This document shows positions 1 to 13,237 of a stretch of 64,000 bases of DNA, in pieces. Under the pieces are notes generated by a model. That model ran no database searches. It was not told where the DNA came from and saw only the letters and a program-made list of their open reading frames with translations. Source of the stretch: Epiperipatus broadwayi. Its lineage: Eukaryota; Onychophora; Udeonychophora; Euonychophora; Peripatidae. Numbering within the stretch: the first letter of the stretch is position 1; every line of letters begins with the position of its first letter. The stretch lies in assembly GCA_028023455.1 (NCBI GenBank), contig JAQFVV010000151.1, positions 2,843,097 through 2,907,096 of the forward strand, in the 5' to 3' direction. A program made the translations under genes and the position numbers.

Positions 1-280
1 TGCATATACTTTGAATAAATGGTTTTCAGTATTATTATGAAGTATTGATTGGTTAAAGAATGGCAAAAACAATTTTAAAAAACTTCAGATGATTATTTTC
101 ACTACGCAAAATTTAAAAGTTTTGAGTTGATAATGGCTATACAAATAATTTTAAGTATTTTTGCATTTTATAATGGTTATAAGTTATATTGTTATCACAA
201 TTAATATTTTGTTTTATTGTTATTATTTTTAAATGTATATATATATTAAACTAAATACACAAAAGCAGGCAACACAACCC
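1..280. other. AT-rich DNA, nothing recognised
   Basis: No coding signal, RNA gene or clear repeat boundary is visible in this stretch. Base composition is strongly A+T, as in most of the window. Confidence 0.5.
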
Positions 281-335
281 ATACCAATAATAATCAACAA
301 TCTCAATCAGTTGTCAAGGCAACCTCCTTTAAGCA
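281..335 (+). repeat. Short dispersed repeat, shared with 12.7 kb
   Basis: About 50 bases containing GTTGTCAAGGCAACC recur in the same orientation at 12703-12757, with similar flanks (AACAATCTCAA before it, a run ending in AACAATA or AGCAATA after it). GTTGTCAAGGCAACC is nearly palindromic, so it could be the end of a small transposon. No family is recognised. Confidence 0.5.
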
Positions 336-553
336 ATAAAGGTGGAAATCCACCTTTATATATTGTCTAATATATTTATGTAGATGCTAAGTTTGCAAAT
401 TGACTGCAAATACTGAAATTATTAATTCAAAGAAGTTTAAGTAAACCACATTAAACTGGTAAATATAATCTGTTCTGAATAGAGATTAACAAATAGTCAA
501 TTATAACTTTCAAACTGCATTCCAACTGTGTATTATTTAAATAATGAATCTAA

Positions 554-689
554 TAATACCCAAGGCTATATCAGTAAATAATATAAATATATGAAAGCAA
601 TAAACACTTAACCATATCGATATTGGTATGGTTTAAGTGTTGATTGCTTCTATATATTTACATTATTTATCTACCTAACCTTGGGCATT
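554..689. repeat. Palindromic MITE-like foldback element
   Basis: The arms 554-618 and 619-689 are imperfect reverse complements, from outer AATACCCAAGG / CCTTGGGCATT to an AT-rich centre. The DNA could fold into a hairpin of about 65 bp. There is no coding capacity. Such structures are typical of MITEs or foldback insertions. I could not define a target-site duplication because the flanks are AT-repetitive. Confidence 0.7.
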
Positions 690-2697
690 ATCAGCTTTAA
701 TATTAAATTAAGTATCCCAATTTACAATTAAATCTAATCAAAATTAAATTGCAAACTAATATCAATAGTTTCCCTACTAATATGTTCTGATTTAGTAGCT
801 ACAAAATCATTTTTGTGAGATTTTTTGGTTCTATGATGCTGCTATTACTTTTGGCTTCTTTTAACTATTTTGGTAGTTATCTATAACATTATGTAATATT
901 TTTTTGCATAAACATCATTTATTGGAATTATTAAAAAAAAGGTGTTATTATCATACAATCCTCTAGAAAATTAGAATGTTAATTTGCATATTAAAAAAGC
1001 CACTAAGTACTACTTTGATGTCAATACACATGGCAATTTCTGATTGGTAGAGCATTTAGTCTGAAGGAATTTTGGGATTTTTTGGGGGGGGGGTAAAAAA
1101 AAGTAATTTTCTGTAATTTATTTACATATTTGAGCTTATTTATGCAATATTTGTAAAAGATTTATTTTAAACCAAAAAAAAACTATATGACTATAATTTT
1201 AAATTTTATTTTGAATTTTAGGACATATTTTTATTCTTTAACAATGACTAAACTAAAATTCATTTCTATTTTTAAAATGGAATTCAAATAAAAAATATTT
1301 TATTCTACAATTTTTAAGACTAAGCAACATTCATACCCATTGTTATAGTTAAGAACTTCTTTCTGTAATTTATTTTCCTATTTTGCAAAGTTTAATATTA
1401 ATTTTTTGAATGTCCCATTAGAAAGTTTACATTGCTAATAAAGAATGCAAAGATTATCAAAATGTGATATAAAAAGTAAATGTAATTGTAAAAGTAAAAT
1501 GCTGCAAATATGGATAAACTTTTCAATAGGGTCATTCAAATAAGGGTAAAGAAGTTAAAACCAAAACATATGAACCTACCGATTTTCACTATTTTTCTGA
1601 CAGCTTTCTTTGTTCTCACTAGATTTAAGCTTTCAACTTTCATTCTGTTATGAAACATTTATTATTTATCAGAATATAATAAATTTGACCTCATTTGATA
1701 GATATTTTTGTTTAGAAATTAAATAAATTTTAAAAAAATCACTTTTGATGTCTAATTATTTTAACAAATATATTTATTCAAAACGTAATCATGTCATCAA
1801 ATTTTAGGTGGAACCAATTCAATTTATAAAACAAATGAAATCTTTCTTGTTTCAAATTTGATTAACAAATCTAAATGAGTTTTTTTTAATAATTACTAAA
1901 TCTATCAAATTATGCTTTAAAAATTTACAATTTTTTATAATTTTTATAATATTGCTAAAATACAATATCAATCAGGTGAATGACCTCATTTTGTAGACAG
2001 ATCTTTTTCCCATGATCATAATCTCTATAGTAATGATATTTAGAAGAAAATATTTTTTTTTATGTAAAAATAAAACATTTCTGTAAAAAATGAATATATA
2101 AATAGACTTAATTTTCATTTTTAATAATTATTACATAATTAGGTTACCAATATAATCATAAACTTTCCAAAAAATGAAGTTTTTACACCACTGTAATATT
2201 TTCTTGATGACCATAATATTTTCTCGAAGTGAACATTGAAGGTTTGAGATATATAATGGGTATCCATCATCGGTGGAGCTTGCGATCATTTGTTGGACCA
2301 CCTCTTGGCTTTCCAAGCCATCTATTGACTTTTTTGTATTTAAAATACTAGAAAATAAATATACATGAATTTTAAAGCTGCAATAACAAAAAGCTTCCCA
2401 AAATTTTCAGCAAAAGGCAAAAAACATAAATTTAAAATTTAAAAAACTTAAGCGCGTATTTTGTACTTTGAAGATAAATAAGGTCAAGTTCCTTAAGGTA
2501 GAACAATTGGTTATGGATTTGTAATTTAATTTTAGTTAGTGATTTAACTATGATTTGTGATATATTGACTAATTCACCTTTTGAAATTTGATATTATAAT
2601 TATTAATAAGGAGACATGACCCTTCTCTTTTTTTCAATATCTAACTCTCAGATAAATATTTATTTCAAATAATTCTTTGTATACAATATATATATAT
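690..2697. other. AT-rich intergenic DNA
   Basis: Long A/T runs, a G9 tract near 1084-1092 and scattered short palindromes. The only open frame over 60 codons (minus strand, 2131-2316) has no recognisable domain and looks like chance. Confidence 0.5.
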
Positions 2698-4400
2698 TGT
2701 AAAGGAAACCTGATGATCGAAAAGCTTAAACTTCCCTTTTATATAGATATAATGGGGAATTCTTATAATTCAAGATCGCCCACTTTCCGCTACTGCAAGC
2801 AGAGAGAAAATACGGATATAAACAAGTCTATATCTGCACTTGACCGAACCTGTATGCTATACGGGTATAGTCCCAGGTTATATTTCCCGGTCAACTTTCT
2901 CCCGACTGCTGTAAGATTTAACAGAGTTACAGCGCTTGGATAATTATAAATTTAATGGGATCAAATACTGCACCACTAGCTTCACATGTTAATTAAGTAC
3001 TCAAATGCATAATAATTATTCCCAACCCTAAGATTATATTATTTTTTGGAAGTGGCGAAGAAAGAGATGAAACAGATTTTACATAAATAAAAGATATTTA
3101 ATACAATAAATTATAATAAAAGAAACACTCTAAATTATGACACTCAATATAAAAAAACAGATTATGCTATAATACTACAAAAAAAAAAAAAAAATACAAT
3201 AGAAGATTCTATAAATGATTGCAATCTGTGGAAATAACTTATCCCTTTATAGTCATTTCAAATATTCAGAGTCTAATTAATGTCTATCTCATTATATGTG
3301 GGATTGGCAATTGCATTAAATTTAAAGGTATGTGCACATAATTATATAAAATGTCTTATTCATAATTACCTAGGTGATAAAGTCTTCGAATAAACTTGGC
3401 ATCTTGCTGACCATCCCATGGAATTTTTCCACTTCTTTAGTAGGGAATGGTCGCTCTCTGGTTAGATTTGATTGTTGGGACTCCTCTGTATTGTGGGCAT
3501 CAAGGCAAGGCAAACACGAACTCTTCGGCAGGCACTACGTCGGCAGTTGTTACATCGAGACGCGAACCATTATAGCATGGAAGTCTGGATCGACCGGCGA
3601 TCGCGACTGGCTCTTAGCCACACATCCTCGAAGCTTCCCTTATGTTATAGTTTGTCTTCATGTTCCCAAAATTTAACTTTTCATGTCTGCTTTCTATTTA
3701 TATTTGTCTGCTTCTTATCAGAGCAGTGTCTTCACTCAAGTCTCGACCAATACTATTTTCAATTAATTAATTAATGTTCTTTATTTTCCAAATTCCTTCC
3801 TTATCTTGATCTCTTGCTGGGTTTTTTTTTATTTCACACCTTTTTACTTTAAAAATGCTTTCAACAACTTATACAAAATTACTTTCAATTTGATACAATT
3901 TTATAATATAATATTTTACATTTATTTCTCAATCATTTTCTTTAAATAAATTATTTCATTTTGACATGAAATAAACCTTACTCTCTTTATTCATACATTC
4001 ACATATGCATTTCATTTTCGTCAAAATGTGTAATTTTAAGAACAGATCTTTATCTTTCGTTGCATTCTAAATTTTACTTATATATTATTTAAACTCCCCA
4101 ACTATCATTAAGTTTCTCTTTATTTATATTTCCTTTCTCATTTTTTTAATCTTACATTAAACACATGATATCGATATTTTTTAACCTTAATATTTCTATT
4201 CTTTCTAAAATTTGAACTTTGGAGGGTAAAAGATAAGAATCGTTTCGATTCTAATTCCCTCTCTTTTTTACTTAAACATTTCTTTGTTTTGTAAATTTTG
4301 TTAAACTCACTTTTTTTATACCCCAAGCACAATATTTAACATTCTTTAAATGTTAAATATCTATATGTGTGACCACAGTATGTGCGATCATCACATTACA
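2698..4400 (-). repeat. 3' LTR of the non-coding LTR element
   Basis: Direct repeat of 6709-8384; read on the minus strand it lies downstream. It starts TGTAAAGG and ends CATCACATTACA on the plus strand. Compared with the other LTR it has about 15 extra bases near 4371-4385 (around CCACAGTATGTGCG). Frames inside it (for example 3374-3676 plus, 4138-4332 minus) recur in the other LTR only because the DNA is duplicated; none shows a protein domain. Confidence 0.8.
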
Positions 4401-4415
4401 CCATTCCCCTCCTTT
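4401..4415 (-). promoter_or_regulatory. Polypurine tract next to the 3' LTR
   Basis: On the minus strand AAAGGAGGGGAATGG lies directly before the TGTAATGTGATG start of the LTR. Purine runs at this place prime plus-strand DNA synthesis in LTR retrotransposons. Its position and orientation support a minus-strand element. Confidence 0.65.
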
Positions 4416-6687
4416 AAAATTTTTTCTTAAAAATTTTTTTAATTTACTGCACTTCAAGCTAGATGCTCCTAACTACTATTAGAACCTTTTCATATACATG
4501 CACTCCTAATATGATTTAGTGATGAGATTATTTCTAGAGAGGCGACCAGGCAAATTACATCCCTACTCTGATGACCCAACCAGCATTACTAAACCGATTT
4601 AATCTCGCTATAACATTACATGAGTTTGATTTCTGCCTCCTACTTGTATATACAGGTTCGAGTCCACAGGATATCTCTGTGACTCGATTAAACCTGTTCA
4701 TACCTCACACTTTACAAATGATAACCCTCTGAGTGACAACTCTGGTCACTATTACCGAGGTGGGTTGGGAGGCTGGCATCTTTTTGTCCAGCTCATCCAT
4801 GAGCTCAGAATATTTTACTGATAACTAGTATTTTTTATAAAGGGGTTCTTTCCCCATAGATTGGTTTCTAAACCATTGACTCACGATATTTGTCAAATAT
4901 CTAACTGGAAATCTTAATCCAGTGAGTCATTATGAGAAGGGGATCTCTGTCCCTGTCTTCTCTATATAATAAGATTTGATGACCGCAGAACACACATGAA
5001 TGCATAACAGAGAAGGCTTACCATATACTGCTAAGATCCATCTACAAATATCTAAACCTACACACCTTCAGCCTCAATCTACGATCTCACACTCCTATCT
5101 ATTTGATGCTCTGTCTTAGTTCGGATCCCTTTATACTGTTTTGCCATTTAGGCTCATTCTTTCTTTATATTATCATGATCAATACTAAAGTCCATTCTCC
5201 ATTACTCTTGATCCAATTCCATTTCCAATCTGGTATCAGTGAATCCTTCCTTTATTGGTGATTACAATTAGGTTTTATCTGGTGGTTGTCTTTCTCTATT
5301 GACAATCATCTCTGCCTCCTCTGGGATGCGGATTTTGATCCCTAAGTTCTCGGTCTTCAGTCCTGTCAAATGGACGCTTACATTCCGTTTATAAATTTCG
5401 ATCACTTTAAGGTTACGGTTGTTTTAAAACAAAATCATACACACATATATTTTTTTAACGGACTAACTTCCTTCGTTACACACACTATGTAATTTATATT
5501 GTCTCTTTACTATTTTAAAATCATAGAGATATATTTCCTTCCATTTTACAGGTATACTTCGTTGTACAGCCTATTTTAGCAATTTATTGATCAAGTTATC
5601 CTCACGATTATTTCTAAAATCATACACATCTATTTCCTCAACTTAATTAATATACTTCGTTATACTTACTACGTTTTGTAATTTATCGATTACTTTCTTT
5701 TCTCGAATCTTTAAAATCATACGTATATATTTTTCTTCAACCTAACAAATACACTCGAACATTTTTATCATTAGAAATATTTTATTTTCAGCTTAACTGG
5801 GATACGTTATTATAAATTCACACATATATCTTTTCAACTTCGTTACATATGCGATTATTCTAAAGTCCAACATATATATTTCTTCACTTAATTTAGTTCT
5901 GCGACTATTTTAATTATTTATCATTTAAAATATTTTATTTTCAGCTTGACTGAGACACGCTATTATTAACTCACACATGTTTTTCCCACTTCGCTTAGAT
6001 ACGCAATTATTCTGGAGTCCGACATATATTTCTTTTTCAACTTAACTGAGATACGCGAATATTTTCGAATTTATCATTTATGATTAAAATCTTACTAAAA
6101 CTGTTTTATTCCTTTTAACTTAACTACTTTATTTTTCGTTACAACAATTACATCTAGATAATCTATGTTTGCTCGCTATCATTATATTTGAATACACTTT
6201 ATTATTACGATTATGAATTCATACACACATTTATTTATTTTTAACTTAACTGGATTATGCGACTATCTTTATTACTTAGCATTAAAACTTTCGTGAAACT
6301 GTGTTTTATTCCTTTTTTCTCTTTTCTGAAACGATTTATATTTCATTACCAGCAATTATTTGAGATAATCAATTCTTTGTTCGTGGCGATTATATTGAAA
6401 TATTTCTAGTCTTTTATTAAATACGTCACAACGCATTTCAAAACTTTCTTAATATTAAAATTTTCCCTTCTTTCTATTCTTTGTACACACTTGACGATGA
6501 AACACATATATGAAGTATTATAAAGCAAAAAATTTATCCCCTTCGTCTTCGCTTCTAACCACTCTGATTTACAACGCGAATTTTATATATTTTAAAAACA
6601 CATATATATATTTTATTTTAGAAAATATTTACGTTATCTTATAACATTAATTCAACACGTGATCACTAATTGCACAGCAATAGAAAT
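4416..6687 (-). other. Internal region of the LTR element, non-coding
   Basis: About 2.3 kb with no frame over about 60 codons and no gag, protease, reverse transcriptase or integrase motif on either strand. The 5400-6650 part repeats loosely similar phrases: ACACATATATTT, and CTTAACTGGGATACG-like lines at about 5790, 5940, 6040 and 6250. This suggests an old degenerate internal tandem repeat of roughly 100-250 bases. It is somewhat less AT-rich than the flanks. Confidence 0.6.
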
Positions 6688-6708
6688 CCCGGACTCTGGC
6701 CCCCAAAA
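6688..6708 (-). promoter_or_regulatory. Primer-binding-site-like sequence
   Basis: On the minus strand, directly after the 5' LTR end (ATTACA), the sequence reads TTTTGGGGGCCAGAGTCCG. A TGGGGG start followed by a TCCGGGAT-like end resembles retroelement primer sites that pair with the 3' end of a tRNA, especially tRNA-Pro. I cannot assign the tRNA without a comparison. Confidence 0.55.
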
Positions 6709-8384
6709 TGTAATGGAAACCCACGATAGAAAGGCTTAAACTTCCCTTTTATATAGATATAATGGGGAATTCTTATAATTCAAGATCGCCCACTTTCCGC
6801 TACCGCAAGCAGAGAGAAAATACGGACATAAACGAGTCTATATCCGCACTTGACCGAACCTATATGGTATACGGGTATAGTCCCAGGTTATATTTCCCGG
6901 TCAACCTTCTCCCGACTGCTGTAAGATTTAAGAGTTACAGCGATTGGATAATTATAAATTTAATGGGATCAAATACTGCACCACTAGCTTCACGTGTTAA
7001 TTAAGTACTCAAATGCATAATAATTATTCCCAACCCTAAGATTATATTATTTTTTGGAAGTGGCGGAGACGAAACAGATTTTACTTAAATAAAAGATATT
7101 TAATACAATAAATTATAATAAAAGAAACACTCTAAATTATGACACTCAATATAAAAAAACAGATTATGCTATAATACTACAAAAAAAAAAAAAAAATACA
7201 ATAGAAGATTCTATAAATGATTGCAATCCGTGGAAATAACTTATCCCTTTATAGTCATTTCAAATATTCAAAGAGTCTAATTAATGTCTATCTCATTATA
7301 TGTGGGATTGGCAATTGCATTAAATTTAAAGGTATGTGCACATAATTATATAAAATGTCTTATTCATAATTACCTAGGTGATAAAGTCTTCGAATAAACT
7401 TGGCGTCTTGCTGACCATCCCATGGAATTTTTCCACTTCTTTAGTAGGGAACGGTCGCTCTCTGGTTAGATTTGATTGTTGGGACTCCTACGTATTGTGG
7501 GCATCAAGGCAAGGCAAACATGAACTCTTCGGCAGGCGCTACATCGGCAGTTGTTACATCGAGACGCGAACCATTATAGCACGGAAGTCTGGATCGACCG
7601 GCGATCGCGACTGGCTCTTAGCCATACATCCTCGAAGCTTCCCTTATGTTATAGTTTGTCTTCATGTTCCCAAAATTTAACTTTTCATGTCTGGTTTCTA
7701 TTTATATTTGTCTGCTTCTTATCAGAGCAGTGTCTTCACTCAAGTCTCAACCAATACTGTTTTCAATTAATTAATTAATATTCTTTATTTTCCAAATTCC
7801 TTCCTTATCTTGATCTCTTGCTGGGTTTTTTTTTATTTCACACCTTTTTACTTTAAAAATGCTTTCAACAACTTATACAAAATTACTTTCAATTTGATAC
7901 AATTTTATAATATAATATTTTACATTTATTTCTCAATCATTTTCTTTAAATAAATTATTTCATTTTGACATGAAATAAACCTTACTCTCTTTATTCATAC
8001 ATTCACATATGCATTTCATTTTCGTCAAAATGTGTAATTTTAAGAACAGATCTTTATCTTTCGTTGCATTTTAAATTTTACTTATATATTATTTAAACTC
8101 CCCAACTATCATTAAGTTTCTCTTTATTTATATTTCCTTTCTCATTTTTTTAATCTTACATTAAACACATGATATCGATATTTTTTAACCTTAATATTTC
8201 TATTCTTTCTAAAATTTGAACTTTGGAGGGTAAAAGATAAGAATCGTTTCGATTCTAATTCCCTCTCTTTTTTACTTAAACATTTCTTTGTTTTGTAAAT
8301 TTTGTTAAACTCACTTTTTTTATACCCCAAGCACAATATTTAACATTCTTTAAATGTTAAATATCTATATGTGTGATCATCACA
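6709..8384 (-). repeat. 5' LTR of the non-coding LTR element
   Basis: Direct repeat of 2698-4400, starting TGTAATGG on the plus strand and ending GATCATCACA before an (AT)n run. It lacks the last few bases (TTACA) and about 15 internal bases seen in the other LTR, so its outer end is slightly eroded. Confidence 0.8.
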
Positions 8385-9312
8385 ATATATATATAGAGTG
8401 TTTTTGAAATTCCAGCAGTATTACATTAAAGTTGAATAAAATTAGAAAAGAATGGTGTCCAACACACACGCACACACATAGGATTTAAATTAACTCTGAT
8501 TTAATGCATTACTTAAAATCACCACTTATGATTTTTTGCAAAATTTCTTAAGGTAAGCATGTATTTCTAAGTTCTATTTCTGAAAGAAGCTTACTGCATG
8601 GTAAATATTACTAATACCATTAAATTGTTCCACTCTGAGTGACATATAAATATACATGTGCATATAATTGACAAAGAAAAGAAAGATTGAAAGAATGCAA
8701 TAATAAAGAGTCTATTGTCAATGCATTCAAATTATTTTTTAAAAAAAATGCTGAAAGATTCAAATATCTTGAGCTTTTTCCAATTTTCAAACTTAATAAT
8801 AAAGACTATAATTTATGAACATTTAATTTAAAGAAATTAGAAAAAAACACACATTTGTCTATGAGAATAAATTCAAGTTCTATTTTTCTGCTTTAACTTA
8901 TTCTTTTTTCTTGTTTTTTTTATTTAACATGTATTTAACACACACACACACACTACAAATTATTATTTTATTAATTTGGTCAGAGCAAGTTTACTGTTAA
9001 ATAAATAATTATTAATAGGTTTTACTACAGTTGATGTTTTTCTGTAAGATTAAAAGTTTTATTTTACCCTTTCTTAATCATGAAATTATATGTATTAAAA
9101 TCATGTAAAAGAGTTGCCAAAATTGTTCATAATAAACAATTATTTGTCTCAGGAGAAATTCAAATTGTATTTTTCCTGCATTAAATAAGTCACTTTAACT
9201 AAAAATTCAACTTTATTTTTTTTGTTTGTTTAATATTTATATCCAGGATTTTGACTTATCATTTTATATATATGTAGAACAGATCATTATTTTTGAATTT
9301 GCAACTTTATAT
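8385..9312. other. AT-rich DNA with CA and AT microsatellites
   Basis: Contains short (CA)n runs near 8464-8478 and 8939-8953 and (AT)n tracts. No coding or RNA feature is seen. Confidence 0.5.
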
Positions 9313-9570
9313 ATATCATCATCATCAACCATTATCAATCCACTGCAGGATGAAGGTCTCTCCAAGTTCAATCCATCTTCTCCGATCTTTAACTTCTCAT
9401 CTCCACATCACTCCTGCACACTTTCTTATTTTATCCATCTATCTCACATGCGGTCTCTTCCTGGGTCTTTTAAAATCTCTTGGAATCCAGTTTAAGATTT
9501 CAATTGTCCATCTATTATCATCTCTTTTAGCAATATGTCCAGCCCAACTCCACTTCAATCTTTTAATATA
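9313..9570 (-). mobile_element. RTE-type LINE, 3' fragment
   Basis: The minus strand encodes the end of a reverse-transcriptase protein (residues such as RLKWSWAGHIAKRDDNRWT, then ILNWIPRD), followed by a short 3' region and a tail of TGATGATGATGAT. The same end is found at 28926, 44603 and 51005. RTE elements are normally 5'-truncated copies with simple-repeat tails, and this is one of them. It cannot make a functional protein. Confidence 0.85.
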
Positions 9571-12116
9571 TATATATATTATCAAAAACATTGGAATTCC
9601 ATTTGCATAGATTTTATTTTTATGATTTGGTCTCATTAGTGCAGCTCATCTTCAGGATACTAACATCCATCCATGTTCACATGATTGTATATTAATGTTG
9701 GTTGGTATATGTTAATATTCCTGAAAATGACATATATAAGGAGTTAAAACATTAGGAATAAAATTTATGTAAGTAAAATGTCAGTGTTATTCATAACAGA
9801 TAACAAAAAAGTGCAATCAGAAATAATACATTAAAAATACCACTGAAATAGAAGTAAATCAATAGATTATGAGTCAATAGATTGCAGTAAAAAAGAGAAA
9901 TTAATGAAAATTAAATATATATAATTCAGGAGAGATCATGTGAAATAGTGATCATGTGATGAGAGATCATACACATACTTTATATATATAATCAGTGTGC
10001 CTTTTAGTCATTAAAAATGTCAGAACTATTGCAAATAGAAAGTGACCATTTCTATGTAAAGATCCAAATTTTTATAAGGATGGAGGATTTAGAAACACTT
10101 ATCTATAATAACTTGGATCACTTGATGGAAACAGTCATTTTCTGTCCACAAAAGCTGACAATATTTTTAAGAACTGAAGAAGCCTGGTGATTATTGTATC
10201 TATCTTGTGCTTAGAAGGTAATATTTCCCAATATTATTTATTCTTCAGCAGTGTAATAATCTATATTTCATCACTATATATATATATACACACCCAGTGC
10301 AGAAATACCTTGCTTTGTTGATAAAAATGAATTGTCCTCTTGCCCACAGTCTAGATATTATTTAAGAAGATAATCTAGATAATGCCAACTGGAAAATGAA
10401 ACTTAATTCACCATAAAATGTCAGCTCAGTTTTATATTCCCAAAACAGAATTACTGGATATTCATTTTTAACATCTTTGACGATCTTCCATTGCATGCTA
10501 TTTCAATATGGCACTTGGACATATCTGCATTCCAAATACATTTATTTCTATACATAAATTATGAAAAGTTAGTTCACTTAGGAACATTGATGTTGTGTGA
10601 GTTTAATGAAATATAAAATGCTATTTAGAGTGGCAGTCTTGTCATATCTGGCTTTAGCTATTATTTATTTTTATATATTGTATATTGAGTTGTAGGAATA
10701 AGAGGATTCTTTTTATTCCTGCATAAATACTATATCTTGGATTGAAGAGGAAAGTATTCATTTATTTAACACTCTCAAAAGGCGCATGCTCAATTAGCTT
10801 GAAAGGCTGATATTTGAATGTAATATATTGTATGTTGTAGACTTTACTCCCGAAGTTTTTGATTATTATACATGTGGGTATGTGTATCTTATGAAATGCA
10901 GGGTACTCATTTCATATTCAATTAATTTAGGGTTCCAACTCTCTGACTTATAGCAGTTCAATTAGTCACTTAATATTGTTTGACATTAATTATTTTTAGC
11001 TACAAAATAAAACAAAAATTAAAAAAAACTTTCCTTAGTATCTAGCATTTGACAATATGGATTAATAATCACTTTAGCTTCATTGTTTTCTTAAGAAGGG
11101 TTGTCAGATAATTTTTTTTTCTGCTACAGTCTATTTAAAAGTCTTTTATCTACTTTTTACACAACTACACATACGTGCATAATTAAGGGGCTAACCGACC
11201 ACAAATAAGTGCATGAATAGATAATCACCTATATAACTGTTTTAAAAAAACTCACTTGAATGTACATTCACACTATATTTTGGACAGTAATTGAACTCTT
11301 GAATTGTCTTAGAGTTATAGCATCAATCTCCCATTCATCAAAAAAATATTTTGCCATTTAATATTCAGATCGGACAAATTTGTGATTCTATTCTGACCTA
11401 AAAATAAATAAACCTAAATCCTTGAAAAATGTGTGTGTGTGTGTGGATATTACGTATGCCAGATATTTACTCTCATAACACTAATTTCTGTGTATATATA
11501 TATATGATTATTATACATAACTCATAAAACATAATCCATGCATTTAGTGTTACTGACGTTATATCAACTGGGAACCTTGAATAAGAATTGTTACTTATTA
11601 AAATACATATAGCATTATAATAGTTGTCAATGATTTTCTTTATGCTAATATCGATGACTATTTTTGTCAGACAAACTAGGTATTAAACTTGAAGATGTAA
11701 CAAATTTAAAACAATTCAAAATTAATAATTACGATAAATTTTATTTTTACAAATGTTATAGGTGTTGCACATATATAGTTAAACATTATGTCACCATGGT
11801 TTTAGTACACAGGTACCGAAAGCGCTTGGCAAATAATTTTTTGTGATTAATGTTTTTGGAATTTTAGCTACCCAGTTTGTCACACTTTATACGTGAAGCA
11901 TAATTTTCATTATCTGACAAAGTTCTTGTATTATTTATGTATAGAGTTAATGGATTTTAACATGTATAAATATGCATGTATGAAACTGGAAAAGATTATA
12001 TATTTTACTTCACTAGAATACATATGCTATAATAGATGTAGAATTAATGGATTTTAATGTGCATGTATAGATGTGTATGGGTGTGAAAAGGAAAAAGTTT
12101 GTTATATATATATATA
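9571..12116. other. AT-rich DNA, nothing recognised
   Basis: Microsatellites such as (TA)n near 9570 and 10275, and (TG)n near 11430. The open frame at 11664-11846 has no recognisable domain. I see no RNA gene or clear transposon. Confidence 0.5.
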
Positions 12117-12298
12117 CATTTGGATGGATGGGTGGAAAGGTGCATGGGTTAAATCATTAATGGTTGTTACCTACACTTCCATTGCATCATATCTTATTGA
12201 AACCTATATACATTTGGATGGATGGGTGGAAAGGTGCATGGGTTAAATCATTGATGGGTGTTACACTTCCATTGCATCATACCTTATTGAAAGCTATA
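12117..12298 (+). repeat. Tandem duplication, two units of about 94 bp
   Basis: CATTTGGATGGATGGGTGG starts at 12117 and again at 12211. Both units continue through GGTGCATGGGTTAAATCATT and CACTTCCATTGCATCAT with few differences. A simple two-copy tandem duplication. Confidence 0.85.
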
Positions 12299-12819
12299 AA
12301 GACATTGAAAAATAGTAAATAATCACCAAGATGCATTTTTTGCTACTATCACTCTTTTAGTCCAGATCACAATCACACATCATCATTTGTTCAGTATTTA
12401 TCAGGATCCAATTTGGTTTATAAGGATCAATCTTTCAGTACTCATATCTTTAACAGTGTCCACTTTAGATAAATACATTAATGATTATAATTAATTATCT
12501 GTTAGATTAAAGATTATAATATTCCTAGATCAATAGGATAATCTCTAGTTTAATAAATTATTAGTAATAATCATTAATGCATTTTTGTGAGATGTATGGT
12601 ATTAAAAGATGTGAGAGCAGGCAGTTTGGCAATTGTAGATCAAATTGTAACAATATATACATAACCATTAGAAACCAGTCAACACTTAGACAATCCAATA
12701 TAGATAACAATCAATCAACAATCTCAAACTGTTGTCAAGGCAACCTTCTTTTAACAATACACACACACACATATAGTATTATTTCCAGGATCTTCCATGT
12801 AATAAAAATATAAGTTAAA

Positions 12820-12860
12820 TAACTGACATTTCAGTATAATAAGTACTTTCCTCAGAGCTT
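12820..12860 (-). ncRNA. Hammerhead-like motif, left arm of family E
   Basis: On the minus strand: AAGCT, then core CTGAGGA, a stem AGTA/TACT after one extra A, then GAAA, a very short closing, GTC and AGTTA. Stem I (AAGCU with AGUUA) gives 4 pairs including one G-U. Core bases fit CUGANGA...GAA, but helix III is almost absent, so monomer cleavage is doubtful. Confidence 0.4.
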
Positions 12861-13193
12861 CTTTCTCAAATCATAAGAATGTGTATGATGAGATTTAAAA
12901 TCGTTATTTTATTTATTTTTTTTGTTATTTCTTCTCAGTCTTAAATTCTATTGGTTAAGAAGTTTTAAAAAATATTTTATTGACCAATAGTTTTTTCCAA
13001 ATATTGTTAATTTTCTTTAATTCACACTTTTCATTTTTAAAAAATTAACAAATTTGGAAAAAGCTGTTGGAGGATAAAATATTTTTTAAAACTTCTCAAT
13101 CAATCAAATTTTGAGAATGCGGAGAAAATAACAAAGGAAAAAAATAATGCTTTTAAATCTCACCATACACATTCTAATGACTTGAGAAAGAAG

Positions 13194-13237
13194 AAGCTTT
13201 GATGAAAGTACTTGTTATTGTACTGAAACATCAGCTT
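13194..13237 (+). ncRNA. Hammerhead-like motif, right arm of family E
   Basis: Order on the plus strand: AAGCT, TTGATGA, stem II AGTAC/GTACT after one extra A, GAAA, CA, TC, AGCTT. Stem I (AAGCU/AGCUU) is a perfect 5 bp and stem II 5 bp. The first core base is U instead of the invariant C, and helix III is missing, so this copy is predicted inactive. Confidence 0.4.

Larger units (their letters stand above)
2698..8384 (-). mobile_element. Non-coding LTR retrotransposon with 1.7-kb LTRs
   Basis: Two direct repeats of about 1.7 kb (2698-4400 and 6709-8384), roughly 95% identical or better by eye, enclose a 2.3-kb middle. The repeats start TGTAA; the left copy ends TTACA, giving the TG...CA ends of LTRs. 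Next to the right LTR is a primer-binding-site-like sequence and next to the left LTR a polypurine tract, both oriented for transcription on the minus strand. The middle has no gag or pol and no frame over about 60 codons. The layout resembles the large non-autonomous elements called LARDs, which depend on proteins from elsewhere. Flanks are (AT)n, so a 4-6 bp target duplication (ATAT) is plausible but not provable. Near-identical LTRs suggest fairly recent insertion. Confidence 0.8.

Noticed and set aside
3374-3676. 100-codon open frame repeated at 7378-7680 with near-identical protein
   Set aside because: It lies within the LTRs, which are duplicated as DNA. The protein has no recognisable domain and is antisense to the element, so conservation does not indicate coding.
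4138-4332. 64-codon minus-strand frame identical at 8142-8336
   Set aside because: Also explained by LTR identity; Lys-rich by composition and without a start context or domain.
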